In this document: piece by piece, positions 18,127 through 26,421 of the stretch
Numbering within the stretch: the first letter of the stretch is position 1
Layout of the letters: each line of letters begins with the position of its first letter
Assembly: GCA_963728975.1 (NCBI GenBank)
Contig: CAVSMF010000001.1
Span: 682,001 to 746,000 of the forward strand
Direction of reading: 5' to 3'
From: DATFCK01 sp963728975
GTDB taxonomy: Bacteria; Verrucomicrobiota; Verrucomicrobiia; Chthoniobacterales; UBA10450
DNA: 64,000 nt
Notes under the pieces: generated by a model
Database searches by the model: none
Told to the model about the DNA's origin: nothing
What the model saw: only the letters and a program-made list of their open reading frames with translations
Made by a program: the position numbers and the translations under genes

Positions 18127-19275
18127 TCAGAACGCCCACCAACCCCGGGCGAACAGAGAAGCAAAAAGCGCCAGAAACAGAACCGACCAGACAGTGATCA
18201 CCCCTCGCCAGAAGCGATTATCCGCAGCCATGGCGAAGAGGATGAACATCGGAAAAAGGGTCAGGCAATAGCGCGGCATACTGGAAAGAAAGGTCACGCT
18301 GGTAAAGAGAAGGTAATTAGCGGTCATCCACATCGCGTAGACCGGCCGCAATTTGACCCAGCTAAACACAGTGCAAATCAGGCTCAGGATGGCAAAGTAC
18401 AATTCTTCAGCACCGACCATCTCGGCTTGGGAGGGCGGGCGTTTGAGATTTCCGACGGCTTCGCGAATGCTCGTCCAAGGCCACGACATCGACATGGCAA
18501 AGAGCTTGTGTCTCATCTTCAAAAAAGCGAACGGATCACCGCTTACCTTCCAGTTCAACAGCAGATAGACGCCAAATCCCACCGGGACCACTCCGATCCA
18601 GAGCCATCGCCAGTTCCAGCGTTTGCCGGTCCAGAACTGGTGGGCAGCTTCCACGGCAAGCGCCGGCAGCAGGGCGATACCGGTCGGGCGAGTCATCCAG
18701 CAACAAGCTCCCAATATTCCGGCGAGCCACCATCGCTCTTTCCGGGCTGCGAAAATGGAGCCGAGAGCAAAAGCGAGAAACAGGCTTTCGGTGTAACCAA
18801 TATGAAAAAAGTAGGCAGTTGGGAAAATCAGGAAAAACCAAACTGCCCGGATCGCGATGACCGGAGAAAAATCGAGTTGGACAAGGCGCCGAAAAACCAG
18901 GACGGCGGCCAGGCCGGCCATGGCCGAGACAACAAATGCGCTGACCAGCACATCCCCGGTGAGAAAGGCCAGAAGCCGGACGCTCCACGGAAACAAAGGA
19001 TAAAACCAGGCTTTTAGAATGCCGGTGGCTTGGTAGCCAGTTTCCGCGATCTTCAGGTAATGCAGTGAATCCCAACGGTTCCATATGGCCAGCCAGCCAT
19101 GCCAATCGGAGAACCGCCGGTTTTCCAGGACCTGGTAAGTTTTGGCGCCAAACACCAGCAGCGCGAGTTTGATCGCCAAAAACCATCCTGCCACCAGCCA
19201 GTCAGGGCCGGAGAATCCAAACCGCGATTGTGCAGCCGGTTGATTCTGTGGACTTGAATCCGTGCTGTTACTCAT
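18127..19275 (-). CDS. PIG-V-like mannosyltransferase-family membrane protein
   Basis: A 382-residue polytopic protein with about nine helices. The family hallmark of eukaryotic PIG-V (GPI mannosyltransferase 2) and its bacterial relatives is visible: IWNRWDSLHYLKIAETGY followed by FYPLFPWSVRLLA. RPTGIALLPALAVEA and the C-terminal SMPRYCLTLFPMFIL are also typical. Bacterial members transfer hexoses from polyprenyl donors outside the membrane; the acceptor is unknown. It is alone on this strand; the 5' side faces the Dabb gene divergently. Confidence 0.75.
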   Translation of the reverse strand: MSNSTDSSPQNQPAAQSRFGFSGPDWLVAGWFLAIKLALLVFGAKTYQVLENRRFSDWHGWLAIWNRWDSLHYLKIAETGYQATGILKAWFYPLFPWSVRLLAFLTGDVLVSAFVVSAMAGLAAVLVFRRLVQLDFSPVIAIRAVWFFLIFPTAYFFHIGYTESLFLAFALGSIFAARKERWWLAGILGACCWMTRPTGIALLPALAVEAAHQFWTGKRWNWRWLWIGVVPVGFGVYLLLNWKVSGDPFAFLKMRHKLFAMSMSWPWTSIREAVGNLKRPPSQAEMVGAEELYFAILSLICTVFSWVKLRPVYAMWMTANYLLFTSVTFLSSMPRYCLTLFPMFILFAMAADNRFWRGVITVWSVLFLALFASLFARGWWAF

Positions 19276-19413
19276 TTTAAGGACGGCATTTGAACAGCCT
19301 CTCGTTTTTTTTACATTCCTTTGGCGCCGGCTGCGGCGGGCCAGGGGACCCGCAAAACGAGAAGGTTTCCCACTTGCACCGTTTGCCGGAACCGCCTAAT
19401 AGCTTTAGCCTCC

Positions 19414-19731
19414 ATGATTCACCACATTGTCCTTTATAAGCTCAAGCCCGAGGTGACCCCGGCACGGGTCGAGGAGATGATGATGAACACGCGGATGCAG
19501 CTTCTGAAAATTCCGGAGGTGCTGAGCATCAAATGCGGAAAACGGGTCGACCCGGAGACGCCGTGGCCCTTTTTTATTGCAATCGATTTCGAGTCCATGG
19601 ACAAGTTCGGCATTTTCAAGGAAGACCCGATCCAGGTGAAATTCATGGAGGAGATTATCAAACCCAATACCACCGATTCGCTCACTCTGGATTTTGAAAT
19701 GGATCCCGGCAAGGACGTTCGGTTCTCCTGA
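19414..19731 (+). CDS. Dabb (stress-responsive alpha/beta barrel) domain protein
   Basis: A 105-residue protein consisting of one dimeric alpha+beta barrel (Dabb) domain, with the typical N-terminus MIHHIVLYKLKPEVTPARVE and FIAIDFESMDKFGIFKEDP near the middle. ATG 19414 was chosen because the 31 upstream residues in the same frame do not fit the domain. Family members include plant stress proteins and small cyclases, so the activity cannot be predicted. It is 103 nt upstream of rfbA on the same strand. Confidence 0.85.
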   Translation: MIHHIVLYKLKPEVTPARVEEMMMNTRMQLLKIPEVLSIKCGKRVDPETPWPFFIAIDFESMDKFGIFKEDPIQVKFMEEIIKPNTTDSLTLDFEMDPGKDVRFS

Positions 19732-19834
19732 TTGCCTTCGGTCCCTCCCAGCGGAGTCGAGGAATCCCGTTGCAAAATTTTAAGGTGGCGTCAGGCGATG
19801 TCTCGACTTCGCCCGACATGACAAAACAGACGCA

Positions 19835-20728
19835 ATGAACAAAAAGGCGATTCTTCTCGCGGGCGGCGCCGGAACCCGACTTTTTCCGATCACTAAAATC
19901 GTCTGCAAACAGCTGCTCCCGGTCTACGACAAGCCGATGATTTGCTATCCGCTGGCGACGCTGATGCTTGGCGGGTTACGCGAAATATTGATCATCTCCA
20001 CCCCCAAAGATCTGCCGATGCTGCGCGAATTTTTGGGGACCGGCGAACATCTCGGCATTCGCCTTGAATATGCCGAGCAGCCCAAACCGGAGGGTATCGC
20101 CCAGGCATTTTTGATCGGGGCAAAGTTCATCGGCGGACGCGGTGTTTGTCTGATTCTGGGTGACAACATCTTCTACGGAAAACTCGATTTCTTTCGCGAA
20201 GCGCTGGCGGTGGCAAAGGGCGCCTACATTTTCGCTTACCAGGTGCAGGATCCGCAGCGCTACGGGGTGGTGGAATTCGGGCCGGATGGCCGTGCCCTTA
20301 GCCTCGAAGAAAAGCCGGAACAGCCAAAAAGCCAGTTTGCGGTTCCGGGTCTCTACGTTTACGACGACCGGGCCGTCGATTTTTGCCGGACATTGCGGCC
20401 CTCAGGCCGGGGAGAACTGGAGATTACCGATCTGAATCGACTTTATCTCGGCAACCACGAGCTCCACGTGAAGCAGCTCAGCCGGGGCATGGCCTGGCTC
20501 GACACCGGGACCCAAACCAGCCTGCTCGAAGCCGCGAACTACATTGCAACCATCGAGCATCGTCAGGGTCTCAAAGTGGCCTGTTTGGAAGAAGTGGCTT
20601 ATCGAACCGGATTTATTTCTCAATCCGAGCTTAGCGCGATTATCGACCGTCTGCCCAAAGGGGAATATCGCGATTACCTTTGCCGGGTCTGCGAAGAAGG
20701 AGCAGGCGGTGCCTCTGAAATCTGCTAG
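19835..20728 (+). CDS. rfbA: Glucose-1-phosphate thymidylyltransferase
   Basis: Cytoplasmic nucleotidyltransferase making dTDP-glucose from dTTP and glucose-1-phosphate, the first step to dTDP-rhamnose. The 297-residue protein has the nucleotide-binding signature ILLAGGAGTRLFPITK near the N-terminus, the catalytic region LILGDNIFYG, and YGVVEFGPDGRALSLEEKP followed by GELEITDLNRLYL. Length matches RmlA/RfbA. No rfbB, rfbC or rfbD neighbours are present. The 253 nt downstream hold only a short inverted repeat (gagtcagcgactc) and no gene. Confidence 0.93.
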   Translation: MNKKAILLAGGAGTRLFPITKIVCKQLLPVYDKPMICYPLATLMLGGLREILIISTPKDLPMLREFLGTGEHLGIRLEYAEQPKPEGIAQAFLIGAKFIGGRGVCLILGDNIFYGKLDFFREALAVAKGAYIFAYQVQDPQRYGVVEFGPDGRALSLEEKPEQPKSQFAVPGLYVYDDRAVDFCRTLRPSGRGELEITDLNRLYLGNHELHVKQLSRGMAWLDTGTQTSLLEAANYIATIEHRQGLKVACLEEVAYRTGFISQSELSAIIDRLPKGEYRDYLCRVCEEGAGGASEIC

Positions 20729-20981
20729 GGGCACCGAGTCAGCGACTCCTGACACAATAATTTCACGGACAGCGTACCGGTAAGTCAAAAGCTCGCAAAC
20801 GCCTTTGGAATCGCAGTAGTGTTCCACCGCTTTTTCTTCGATGGGCGAAGAAGGAGCGAGGAACAAACAGGCGCTCTTGCCGTATCCCCTAAGCGGCAGA
20901 ACAGTGCCCGCACTTCGAGACCCAAGCGCCAAACGGGCAGTTCCGATCCATCCGATTGATTGCGCCGGAAGAAACGGTGGG

Positions 20982-21629
20982 TCACTTCGGTTGCTCGCGC
21001 AGGAGATGATTGGTATCGGCCAGTAACTTGGTCACTGCGTCGGCAGCGATCCCATCGTAATAGCCGCGGATTTCACCGTGGCGATCCACCAGGACCAGGC
21101 GCGTGCTGTGCACCGGCTGGCGAGTCTCGTTGTTCGCATCCGCCGCGGCCAGTTTGAACCCATTTTTCGATAAATCGTAAATCACCGATTCCGGGCCGGT
21201 CAGAAAATCCCAGCGACGCGGCTGCGCGCCCAGTTTATCGGCGTACCTGCGGAGGACCTCGGGCGTATCCTTTTTGGGATCGACGGTAAAGGAAACGAGG
21301 TGCACGTCAGTTTTCTCCAACGGTTTCTGCAACTCGCTCATCCGGCTACTGATGATTGGGCATGGCCCTGGACAGGTTGTAAAAATAAAGTCGGCGATCC
21401 AGATTTTGCCCGCGAGCTGGGCAGATCCGAACGGCTCATCGTTCTGGTTGGTCAACGTAAAAGCTGGAACGCGGGAATATTCGGGAATGGGACGATGAGA
21501 AAGCTGATGGACCTGTGTTCGCCAAACAATGAAGAAGAACGTGGCCACGACCAACGGGAGGCCGAGGAGAGTGGCCTTCCAGGCGAGGGCCCGCAGCGGG
21601 GGAGCGGTGGAGATGGTCGCGCTGCTCAT
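20982..21629 (-). CDS. SCO1/SenC family copper chaperone
   Basis: A 215-residue membrane-anchored thioredoxin-fold protein that delivers copper to the CuA site of cytochrome c oxidase. It has an N-terminal helix (LLGLPLVVATFFFIVWRT), the metal-binding TTCPGPCPI motif (CxxxC) and the third ligand His in QPVHSTRLVLVD. Its ATG overlaps the stop of ctaB by 4 nt, making ctaA-ctaB-sco a tightly coupled unit downstream of the oxidase genes. Complete. Confidence 0.93.
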   Translation of the reverse strand: MSSATISTAPPLRALAWKATLLGLPLVVATFFFIVWRTQVHQLSHRPIPEYSRVPAFTLTNQNDEPFGSAQLAGKIWIADFIFTTCPGPCPIISSRMSELQKPLEKTDVHLVSFTVDPKKDTPEVLRRYADKLGAQPRRWDFLTGPESVIYDLSKNGFKLAAADANNETRQPVHSTRLVLVDRHGEIRGYYDGIAADAVTKLLADTNHLLREQPK

Positions 21630-22543
21630 GCCTTGGTCAAAACGAGAGCGCCGAGCAGGAGCGGGAGATAAAGAATCGATGTGAAAAACAACAAACGCGC
21701 ATCAGCCGGAGTGCGGGTTCGCAAAAAACGCATCGCCACGAAAACGAATAGCGAGCCCAATACGAGTTCGATCGGAACATAAAGGAAAGTTACGATTCCG
21801 ACGAATCCTGGCAAGCCGGCCAGGACGAGAAGAAGTATGCAGAAAAAAACGCTCTGGCTGGCGCTGCGCTCACCGGTGGGATCATCGTTTGCGATCATCT
21901 GGAATCCAGCCCGCCGATAATCGTCCCGGTGCATCCAGGCGATGGCGAAGAAGTGGGGAAGCTGCCACAAAAATACGATTGTAAAAAGACTCCAGGCCCC
22001 GGCATCCAGTGTTCCCCGCGCGGCGGCCCAGCCGATCAAGGGCGGCAACGCTCCGGGTATGGCTCCAATCAGAGTGTTGAATGTGCTCAACCGCTTTAAA
22101 GGGGTGTAAGCGAAAATGTAAATAACGACAGTGATGCCAGCGAGCAGCGCGCTGATTCCATTGCAGGCGACCGCCAGATAAGCGACTCCGAAAACGGAGA
22201 GAAAACCACCGACGGCAAGCGCGACCGCCGGATGCATCCGGCCGGCCGGAACCGGCCGCATCTTTGTCCGTTTCATGAGAGCATCGAGCCGCCATTCCCA
22301 CCACTGATTCAAAGCGGCCGCGCCTCCGGCGGCCGCAGCGGTGCCAAAAAAGACGTGGATGAGCGAAAGGAAATTGATCGGGCTGCGCGCTCCCAGATAA
22401 AAACCGACTGCGGTTGTGAGTAGGACCAGCGAGGTCAGACGTGCTTTTACCAATTCGGCAAAATCGTTGCCGAGCCGGCCGCGCGCAGCGCAAGCGAGCA
22501 CTTCAGGCGGTGCGACGGAAACCGCGGAAACGCCGGTTTTCAT
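21626..22543 (-). CDS. ctaB: Protoheme IX farnesyltransferase (heme O synthase)
   Basis: A 305-residue UbiA-type prenyltransferase of the inner membrane that farnesylates heme B to heme O. The first aspartate-rich region is WWEWRLDALMKRTKMRPVP and the second is WMHRDDYRRAGFQM, with about nine helices in between and after. ATG 22543 was chosen because it overlaps the ctaA stop by 4 nt (ATGA); an in-frame start at 22627 would add 28 residues inside ctaA. It supplies heme O to the ctaA product for the A-type oxidase encoded upstream. Confidence 0.93.
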   Translation of the reverse strand: MKTGVSAVSVAPPEVLACAARGRLGNDFAELVKARLTSLVLLTTAVGFYLGARSPINFLSLIHVFFGTAAAAGGAAALNQWWEWRLDALMKRTKMRPVPAGRMHPAVALAVGGFLSVFGVAYLAVACNGISALLAGITVVIYIFAYTPLKRLSTFNTLIGAIPGALPPLIGWAAARGTLDAGAWSLFTIVFLWQLPHFFAIAWMHRDDYRRAGFQMIANDDPTGERSASQSVFFCILLLVLAGLPGFVGIVTFLYVPIELVLGSLFVFVAMRFLRTRTPADARLLFFTSILYLPLLLGALVLTKA

Positions 22544-23589
22544 ACGGTCATTGCCGATTTCGGCTGAAAGGCTCGACCGGCCGAGGGCTGCTCTTCCTTT
22601 GCGGAAATCCGGATCGTGATCCCGCAAATGGCCACCGCCTCGGAGAAGATAAGCGCACCAAAAGCAACATGAGCCGTAGCAATGTCGGCGGCCTTATTAC
22701 TCCAGATCGTCCATGCCCCAAGCGTGATCTGCACGATCAATGTCGCCACCCAAACATTGGATAATCGCCGCAAAAGCGGAAAAGAGCCGTCACTTTTTCG
22801 GATCGAAACCCAAAATGAGAGGACGCCGATGGCCACCAGGACGGCGCCGAACCGATGCGCCATCTGAAGCCAGATTTGGAAGGCGGTCACATCGGATAAT
22901 CCCCGGGTGTCGCGCCAGGCGTTGATCGCGGCAAGCGCGGCCGGGCTGGTGTCGGGAATCCACGCTCGATTTGCGGTGGGAAAATCGAGAATGGCCAGAT
23001 CGCGGTGTTGGTGACGCATGGTGGCGCCGAGCGCGAGCTGAAGATAAATGAAGAACGCGGTGAGGAGCGCGAGTTTCCTCAGTGAACGCAACCGAGCCGG
23101 ATCCATTGCCAACTGGGGAAGCGTTTTCCAGAGCCGGGAGGTCATCAGACCGATGAAAACGAGCAGTCCGAGAAAAGCCTGGGCCAGGCAAGCGTGGAAA
23201 ATGCCGATCTGATCCTTCAGCATGGTGACGCGCAAGCCGCCCAGCACTCCCTGTAAGATGACTGCGGCGAGGGCAAGCAAACCGAGGGTTCGGACCGCTC
23301 GGCGCCGGTCCGCTCGCCAGAGCCAGATCGCGAGAATAATCGTCAGAAAACCTACCGCGGAGGCAATCAGACGATGGGTGTGTTCAAAAAATATTCCGCC
23401 AACCCATTTGGAAGCCGGAAACAGGAACATGTTGTAACCAAATGTGGTCGGCCAATCGGGCACGGCCAGGCCGGCGCCTTTGCTCGTGACCATTCCCCCG
23501 CTGCAAATCAGAAAGAGAGTGGCGGCGGCCGTAAACCAGACGAAGCGGTTCAGCCATTTGGATGGTTCGAGCGAAGCGGAGCTGTTCAC
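22540..23589 (-). CDS. ctaA: Heme A synthase (COX15/CtaA family)
   Basis: A 349-residue, eight-helix inner-membrane enzyme that oxidises heme O to heme A. Family features seen: LICSGGMVTSKGAGLAVPDW in helix 1 region, the heme-ligand histidines in FFEHTHRLIASAVG and FHACLAQ, and in the second half MAHRFGAVLVAIG and TAHVAFGAL. This is the long COX15-like form with N- and C-terminal halves. It begins a three-gene coupled unit ctaA-ctaB-sco. A GC-rich gap of 261 nt separates it from coxB. Confidence 0.92.
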   Translation of the reverse strand: MNSSASLEPSKWLNRFVWFTAAATLFLICSGGMVTSKGAGLAVPDWPTTFGYNMFLFPASKWVGGIFFEHTHRLIASAVGFLTIILAIWLWRADRRRAVRTLGLLALAAVILQGVLGGLRVTMLKDQIGIFHACLAQAFLGLLVFIGLMTSRLWKTLPQLAMDPARLRSLRKLALLTAFFIYLQLALGATMRHQHRDLAILDFPTANRAWIPDTSPAALAAINAWRDTRGLSDVTAFQIWLQMAHRFGAVLVAIGVLSFWVSIRKSDGSFPLLRRLSNVWVATLIVQITLGAWTIWSNKAADIATAHVAFGALIFSEAVAICGITIRISAKEEQPSAGRAFQPKSAMTV

Positions 23590-23756
23590 GTTGGGAGCTG
23601 TAACTTAATCGAAAATCGGCCAGGTTTCATCCTTTACCGGTGGCAATCGTCAATCGCGCCATGAAGGACCAGGCAGCCGCGGGAACGGCAGCCTAACAAG
23701 CCGGCACGGCAGCCGAGCCAGAGGTTTTGGAAATGGGCCGGGGCCGGCAAACCCAT

Positions 23757-23775
23757 GGGAAGCAAACTGCTTCCC
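23757..23775. terminator. Hairpin between coxB and ctaA
   Basis: A perfect 8-bp stem with a 3-nt loop (gggaagca-aac-tgcttccc) lies about 80 nt downstream of the coxB stop and 180 nt before ctaA. No T-run follows on the minus strand, so it is not a canonical intrinsic terminator; it may attenuate or protect the 3' end of the cox mRNA. The 23590-23850 gap contains no gene. Confidence 0.3.
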
Positions 23776-23850
23776 CTCCAACCTTCCCCCACAACGCAGA
23801 AGCCGTCCGCGGAATGAGGAGCCCGCGCGATCCCGGGAAGGTCCCCCGGA

Positions 23851-24732
23851 TCAGTTCCCAATCCGTGCCGTCGGTTTCGCGTTTTTTGGCGCGCCCGGCG
23901 GAGGGATGGTTCCCGGAGTTGGTCCGGGAGGCGGTTCGCCCGGTGGCCGCGCGGCCGGCGGCGGCACCGCGAGAGGCGTGACGAGTCCGGCGCGCTCCTT
24001 CAGCCAAGCCTGATAATCGGCCGGTGTGTCCACCACCAGCGATCCTTTCATGCTGTAGTGGCCGAGCCCGCAGAGCTGGCCGCAAACGACCTCGTAGGTT
24101 CCAGTCTTGATCGGCTTAAACCACATGGGGATCAGCTCTCCAGGAATCGCATCCTGGGCGATGCGCATATTAGGCAAAGCAAAATCGTGGATAACATCTT
24201 TCGATGAAAGTTCGATGATGACCGGCCGGTTGACCGGCACATGCAATTCCCCGGGGATGACCAAATCGTCCTTTGCCGCCGGATCGTTCGGATCGAGTCC
24301 GAGGGGATTCGAGGTCGACTCCAGGTTGATGTCCCGTCTTCCGAATTGGCCGTCCGGGCCGGGCATATGAAAAGTCCAGTTGAACTGCTGTGCGATAACG
24401 TTGACCAGCACGGCATCCTTACTTTCGGGAAATTGATTCACCCGCTTGGCCCAGAGGGGGATGGCGAATCCCAGCAATAAAACCGCTTCAATCAAGACGA
24501 CGGAGAACTCGAGATGATTCGAGATTGCCGATTTGACGCCCTCATGGTCGGCCACCGGGTTGCGACTTCGGCGGAACCGGATCAGGACAAAAACGAAGTA
24601 ACTTAGCCAGCCGACAAAAAGCGCGGCCATGAACCAATGGCTGAACTCCAGAATATGATCGATCTGGTATCCGTGCTCGGAGGCGTTAGGCGGTTGTCCG
24701 AGGAACTGGTTGATGAGGGCCAGATTACTCAT
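23851..24732 (-). CDS. coxB: Cytochrome c oxidase subunit II
   Basis: A 293-residue subunit that takes electrons from cytochrome c through the binuclear CuA centre. Two membrane helices (FMAALFVGWLSYFVFVLIRF and FSVVLIEAVLLLGFAIPLW) precede a periplasmic cupredoxin domain. The CuA ligands are His in KDVIHDFALP and CGQLCGLGHYSM, where Gln replaces the common Glu. The last 45 residues are Pro-rich. No CXXCH heme domain is fused, so it is not the caa3 variant. Start ATG 24732 overlaps the upstream gene by 8 nt. In this operon coxB comes last, after coxA and coxC, unlike the usual coxB-coxA order. Confidence 0.93.
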   Translation of the reverse strand: MSNLALINQFLGQPPNASEHGYQIDHILEFSHWFMAALFVGWLSYFVFVLIRFRRSRNPVADHEGVKSAISNHLEFSVVLIEAVLLLGFAIPLWAKRVNQFPESKDAVLVNVIAQQFNWTFHMPGPDGQFGRRDINLESTSNPLGLDPNDPAAKDDLVIPGELHVPVNRPVIIELSSKDVIHDFALPNMRIAQDAIPGELIPMWFKPIKTGTYEVVCGQLCGLGHYSMKGSLVVDTPADYQAWLKERAGLVTPLAVPPPAARPPGEPPPGPTPGTIPPPGAPKNAKPTARIGN

Positions 24733-24985
24733 ACCGGTCAACCTCTTCGTCTTCCAGCTCTTGATGGGGCTCGAGCGGCATCCGGGAGTGCTTCCACAAA
24801 TGCAAACTAAACGCGCCAATCCCTCCCATGACCGACATGACCGCCCCGAACAAAAACCAAATCGCCACGGCCATATGTTCGGTGGCCTTGCCGTCCTTGG
24901 CCCCGTAACAAAATGCGCAGGCCATTGCCTGCCCGAACGGCGAACAGAGCAAAACCAGGCAGATGGAAATCAGTTTTGTTTTCAT
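24725..24985 (-). CDS. Small membrane protein in the cox operon
   Basis: An 86-residue protein with a signal-like first helix (MKTKLISICLVLLCSPFGQA), then MACAFCYGAKDGK with a CxxC pair, a second helix (MAVAIWFLFGAVMSVMGGIG) and an acidic tail (ELEDEEVDRYE). ATG 24985 shares a base with the preceding stop (TGATG). Its 3' end overlaps coxB by 8 nt. Function is not known; the CxxC could be redox or metal related. Small proteins of this type are frequent in verrucomicrobial and planctomycete cox operons as far as I recall. Confidence 0.7.
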   Translation of the reverse strand: MKTKLISICLVLLCSPFGQAMACAFCYGAKDGKATEHMAVAIWFLFGAVMSVMGGIGAFSLHLWKHSRMPLEPHQELEDEEVDRYE

Positions 24986-25191
24986 CAAATGATGCGCAGT
25001 CGTTTCATTTTCCGGTAAAACCAGATGCCGTAAACCACCAGAACGATGGCGGCGAGAAAAGAGCCGACCGCGCCGGCGAGGTAAATTGGAACTCCTTCCA
25101 CCAGGTTCACCCAAACACACCAGAGACCCAATCCGACCGCCAGCAGGGTCGAGAACACGATAAAAACGATATGGAAAACTTTGAGCGACAT
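24985..25191 (-). CDS. Small two-helix membrane protein in the cox operon
   Basis: A 68-residue protein with two hydrophobic helices (VFHIVFIVFSTLLAVGLGLW and LAGAVGSFLAAIVLVVYGIW) and a basic C-terminus (YRKMKRLRII). ATG 25191 follows the subunit IV stop by 1 nt; an in-frame start at 25251 would overlap that gene. It is probably an accessory or assembly subunit of the oxidase by position only. Confidence 0.65.
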   Translation of the reverse strand: MSLKVFHIVFIVFSTLLAVGLGLWCVWVNLVEGVPIYLAGAVGSFLAAIVLVVYGIWFYRKMKRLRII

Positions 25192-25192
25192 T

Positions 25193-25534
25193 TTAGCGGG
25201 AAACCGGGTCGTACCAGGCAAGAAAAGTAAGCCAAAAAAGGGCAAAAACAAAAATGGCGGTGAACAACAGGACGCGATAAATCAATCGTTTTTCCGCGGC
25301 TAAATGCATGAATATCGCAGCGACCAGACCCGCCTTGATCATGGCTACGAGCATGGCCACGGCGATGTTCGCCTTCCGCGTTCCAAAATCGACATAAGAA
25401 AGCGCCACGGTCAGGCCGGTAAAAGTGATCAGGAGGGCGCCGACGATCAGATAGCCCCGGACGTGCTTTTGCACATTGTGGGCGTATTCCTCGTGCTCAG
25501 CCGGATCGGGAGAAACGTCAGGAGGATTGTTCAT
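25193..25534 (-). CDS. Cytochrome c oxidase subunit IV (prokaryotic type)
   Basis: A 113-residue inner-membrane subunit with three helices: YLIVGALLITFTGLTVALSY, IAVAMLVAMIKAGLVAAIFM and LLFTAIFVFALFWLTFLAWY. The motif MIKAGLVAAIFMHLAAEK is diagnostic of the COX4_pro family. It lies 4 nt after coxC and 1 nt before the next small gene, within one operon. A structural or assembly role is established for the family; it carries no cofactor. Confidence 0.88.
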   Translation of the reverse strand: MNNPPDVSPDPAEHEEYAHNVQKHVRGYLIVGALLITFTGLTVALSYVDFGTRKANIAVAMLVAMIKAGLVAAIFMHLAAEKRLIYRVLLFTAIFVFALFWLTFLAWYDPVSR

Positions 25535-25538
25535 CGTC

Positions 25539-26414
25539 TTAAAGCAAATAAAAGAGCGGGAACACGAAAATCCAGATCAGATCGACAAAGTGCCAGAAGA
25601 GCCCGCAAACTTCGACACGATTGGCCAGGTGTTCGGGGTTCTGCTGATAAAGTTTCTTGCTGACCGGAAGCCACATGTAGATGAAGACCAGCACGCCGGC
25701 CAGCACGTGGAGGCCGTGCAATCCGGTAATGGTAAAATAGCTCGCAAAATAGGTGCTGTGATCGGGCGTGAACATGCCGGCCCGTTCCACATCCGCCTTC
25801 TCGATGGTGGCGATCTTGTCCGTGGGCGGAACGTAAAAGAAATGGGGCCGATCCATGTTTGGGTTGGCTGGATCCGCGTTGACCGGGTCGAGGGCAACTT
25901 CGTATTCCTTGATGTTGGGATCGTGCAGGGCCTTGGGGTTATGGAGGTGACCGGTTATCTCGAGCCGCGGCGGCAGACCTTTTTGCTCCAAGTGATGGTT
26001 GCCCAAATACGGTTCGTACTTCTCCAGGGCTGCGGGTTTAATGTAAACGCCGAAGTGCTCGAATTTCTGGGGCCATTCGTAAGCGAGTTTGACCGTGAGA
26101 AAGATCACCCCGCAGGAGATGGTTGCGAACATGTACCACCAGTAGGCGCGGTACCGGCGCATTTTGAGTTTAGCCCAGGCCAGCACAACCGTGACCGAAG
26201 AAATGATCAGGATGGCCGTGTTCAACGTGCCGACCGGCACGTTGAGCAATCCGTGGGGCCACATTCCCGGTGGGGCGTCAATTCGCAAAAAGATGTAGGC
26301 GGAAAACAACCCGCCGAAGAGCATCACTTCCGAGGCCAGAAACAGCCAGATGCCTACCTTGGCGTTCCAAAGCCCGGTATCCGGCCGAGTAGAAACAGTG
26401 TAGGGAATTTCCAT
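25539..26414 (-). CDS. coxC: Cytochrome c oxidase subunit III
   Basis: A 291-residue membrane subunit that supports proton uptake and stability of subunit I. Early helices (VGIWLFLASEVMLFGGLFSA) and late ones (TITGLHGLHVLAGVLVFIYM, VEVCGLFWHFVDLIWIFVFP) match the family, including the WHFVDLIW signature. Between them is an unusually long hydrophilic stretch of about 90 residues (PAALEKYEPYLGNHHLEQKG onward, to about ADVERAGMFTPDH). Typical bacterial subunit III of this class lacks it. It lies 7 nt downstream of coxA. Confidence 0.92.
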   Translation of the reverse strand: MEIPYTVSTRPDTGLWNAKVGIWLFLASEVMLFGGLFSAYIFLRIDAPPGMWPHGLLNVPVGTLNTAILIISSVTVVLAWAKLKMRRYRAYWWYMFATISCGVIFLTVKLAYEWPQKFEHFGVYIKPAALEKYEPYLGNHHLEQKGLPPRLEITGHLHNPKALHDPNIKEYEVALDPVNADPANPNMDRPHFFYVPPTDKIATIEKADVERAGMFTPDHSTYFASYFTITGLHGLHVLAGVLVFIYMWLPVSKKLYQQNPEHLANRVEVCGLFWHFVDLIWIFVFPLFYLL

Positions 26415-26421
26415 GGCGGGG

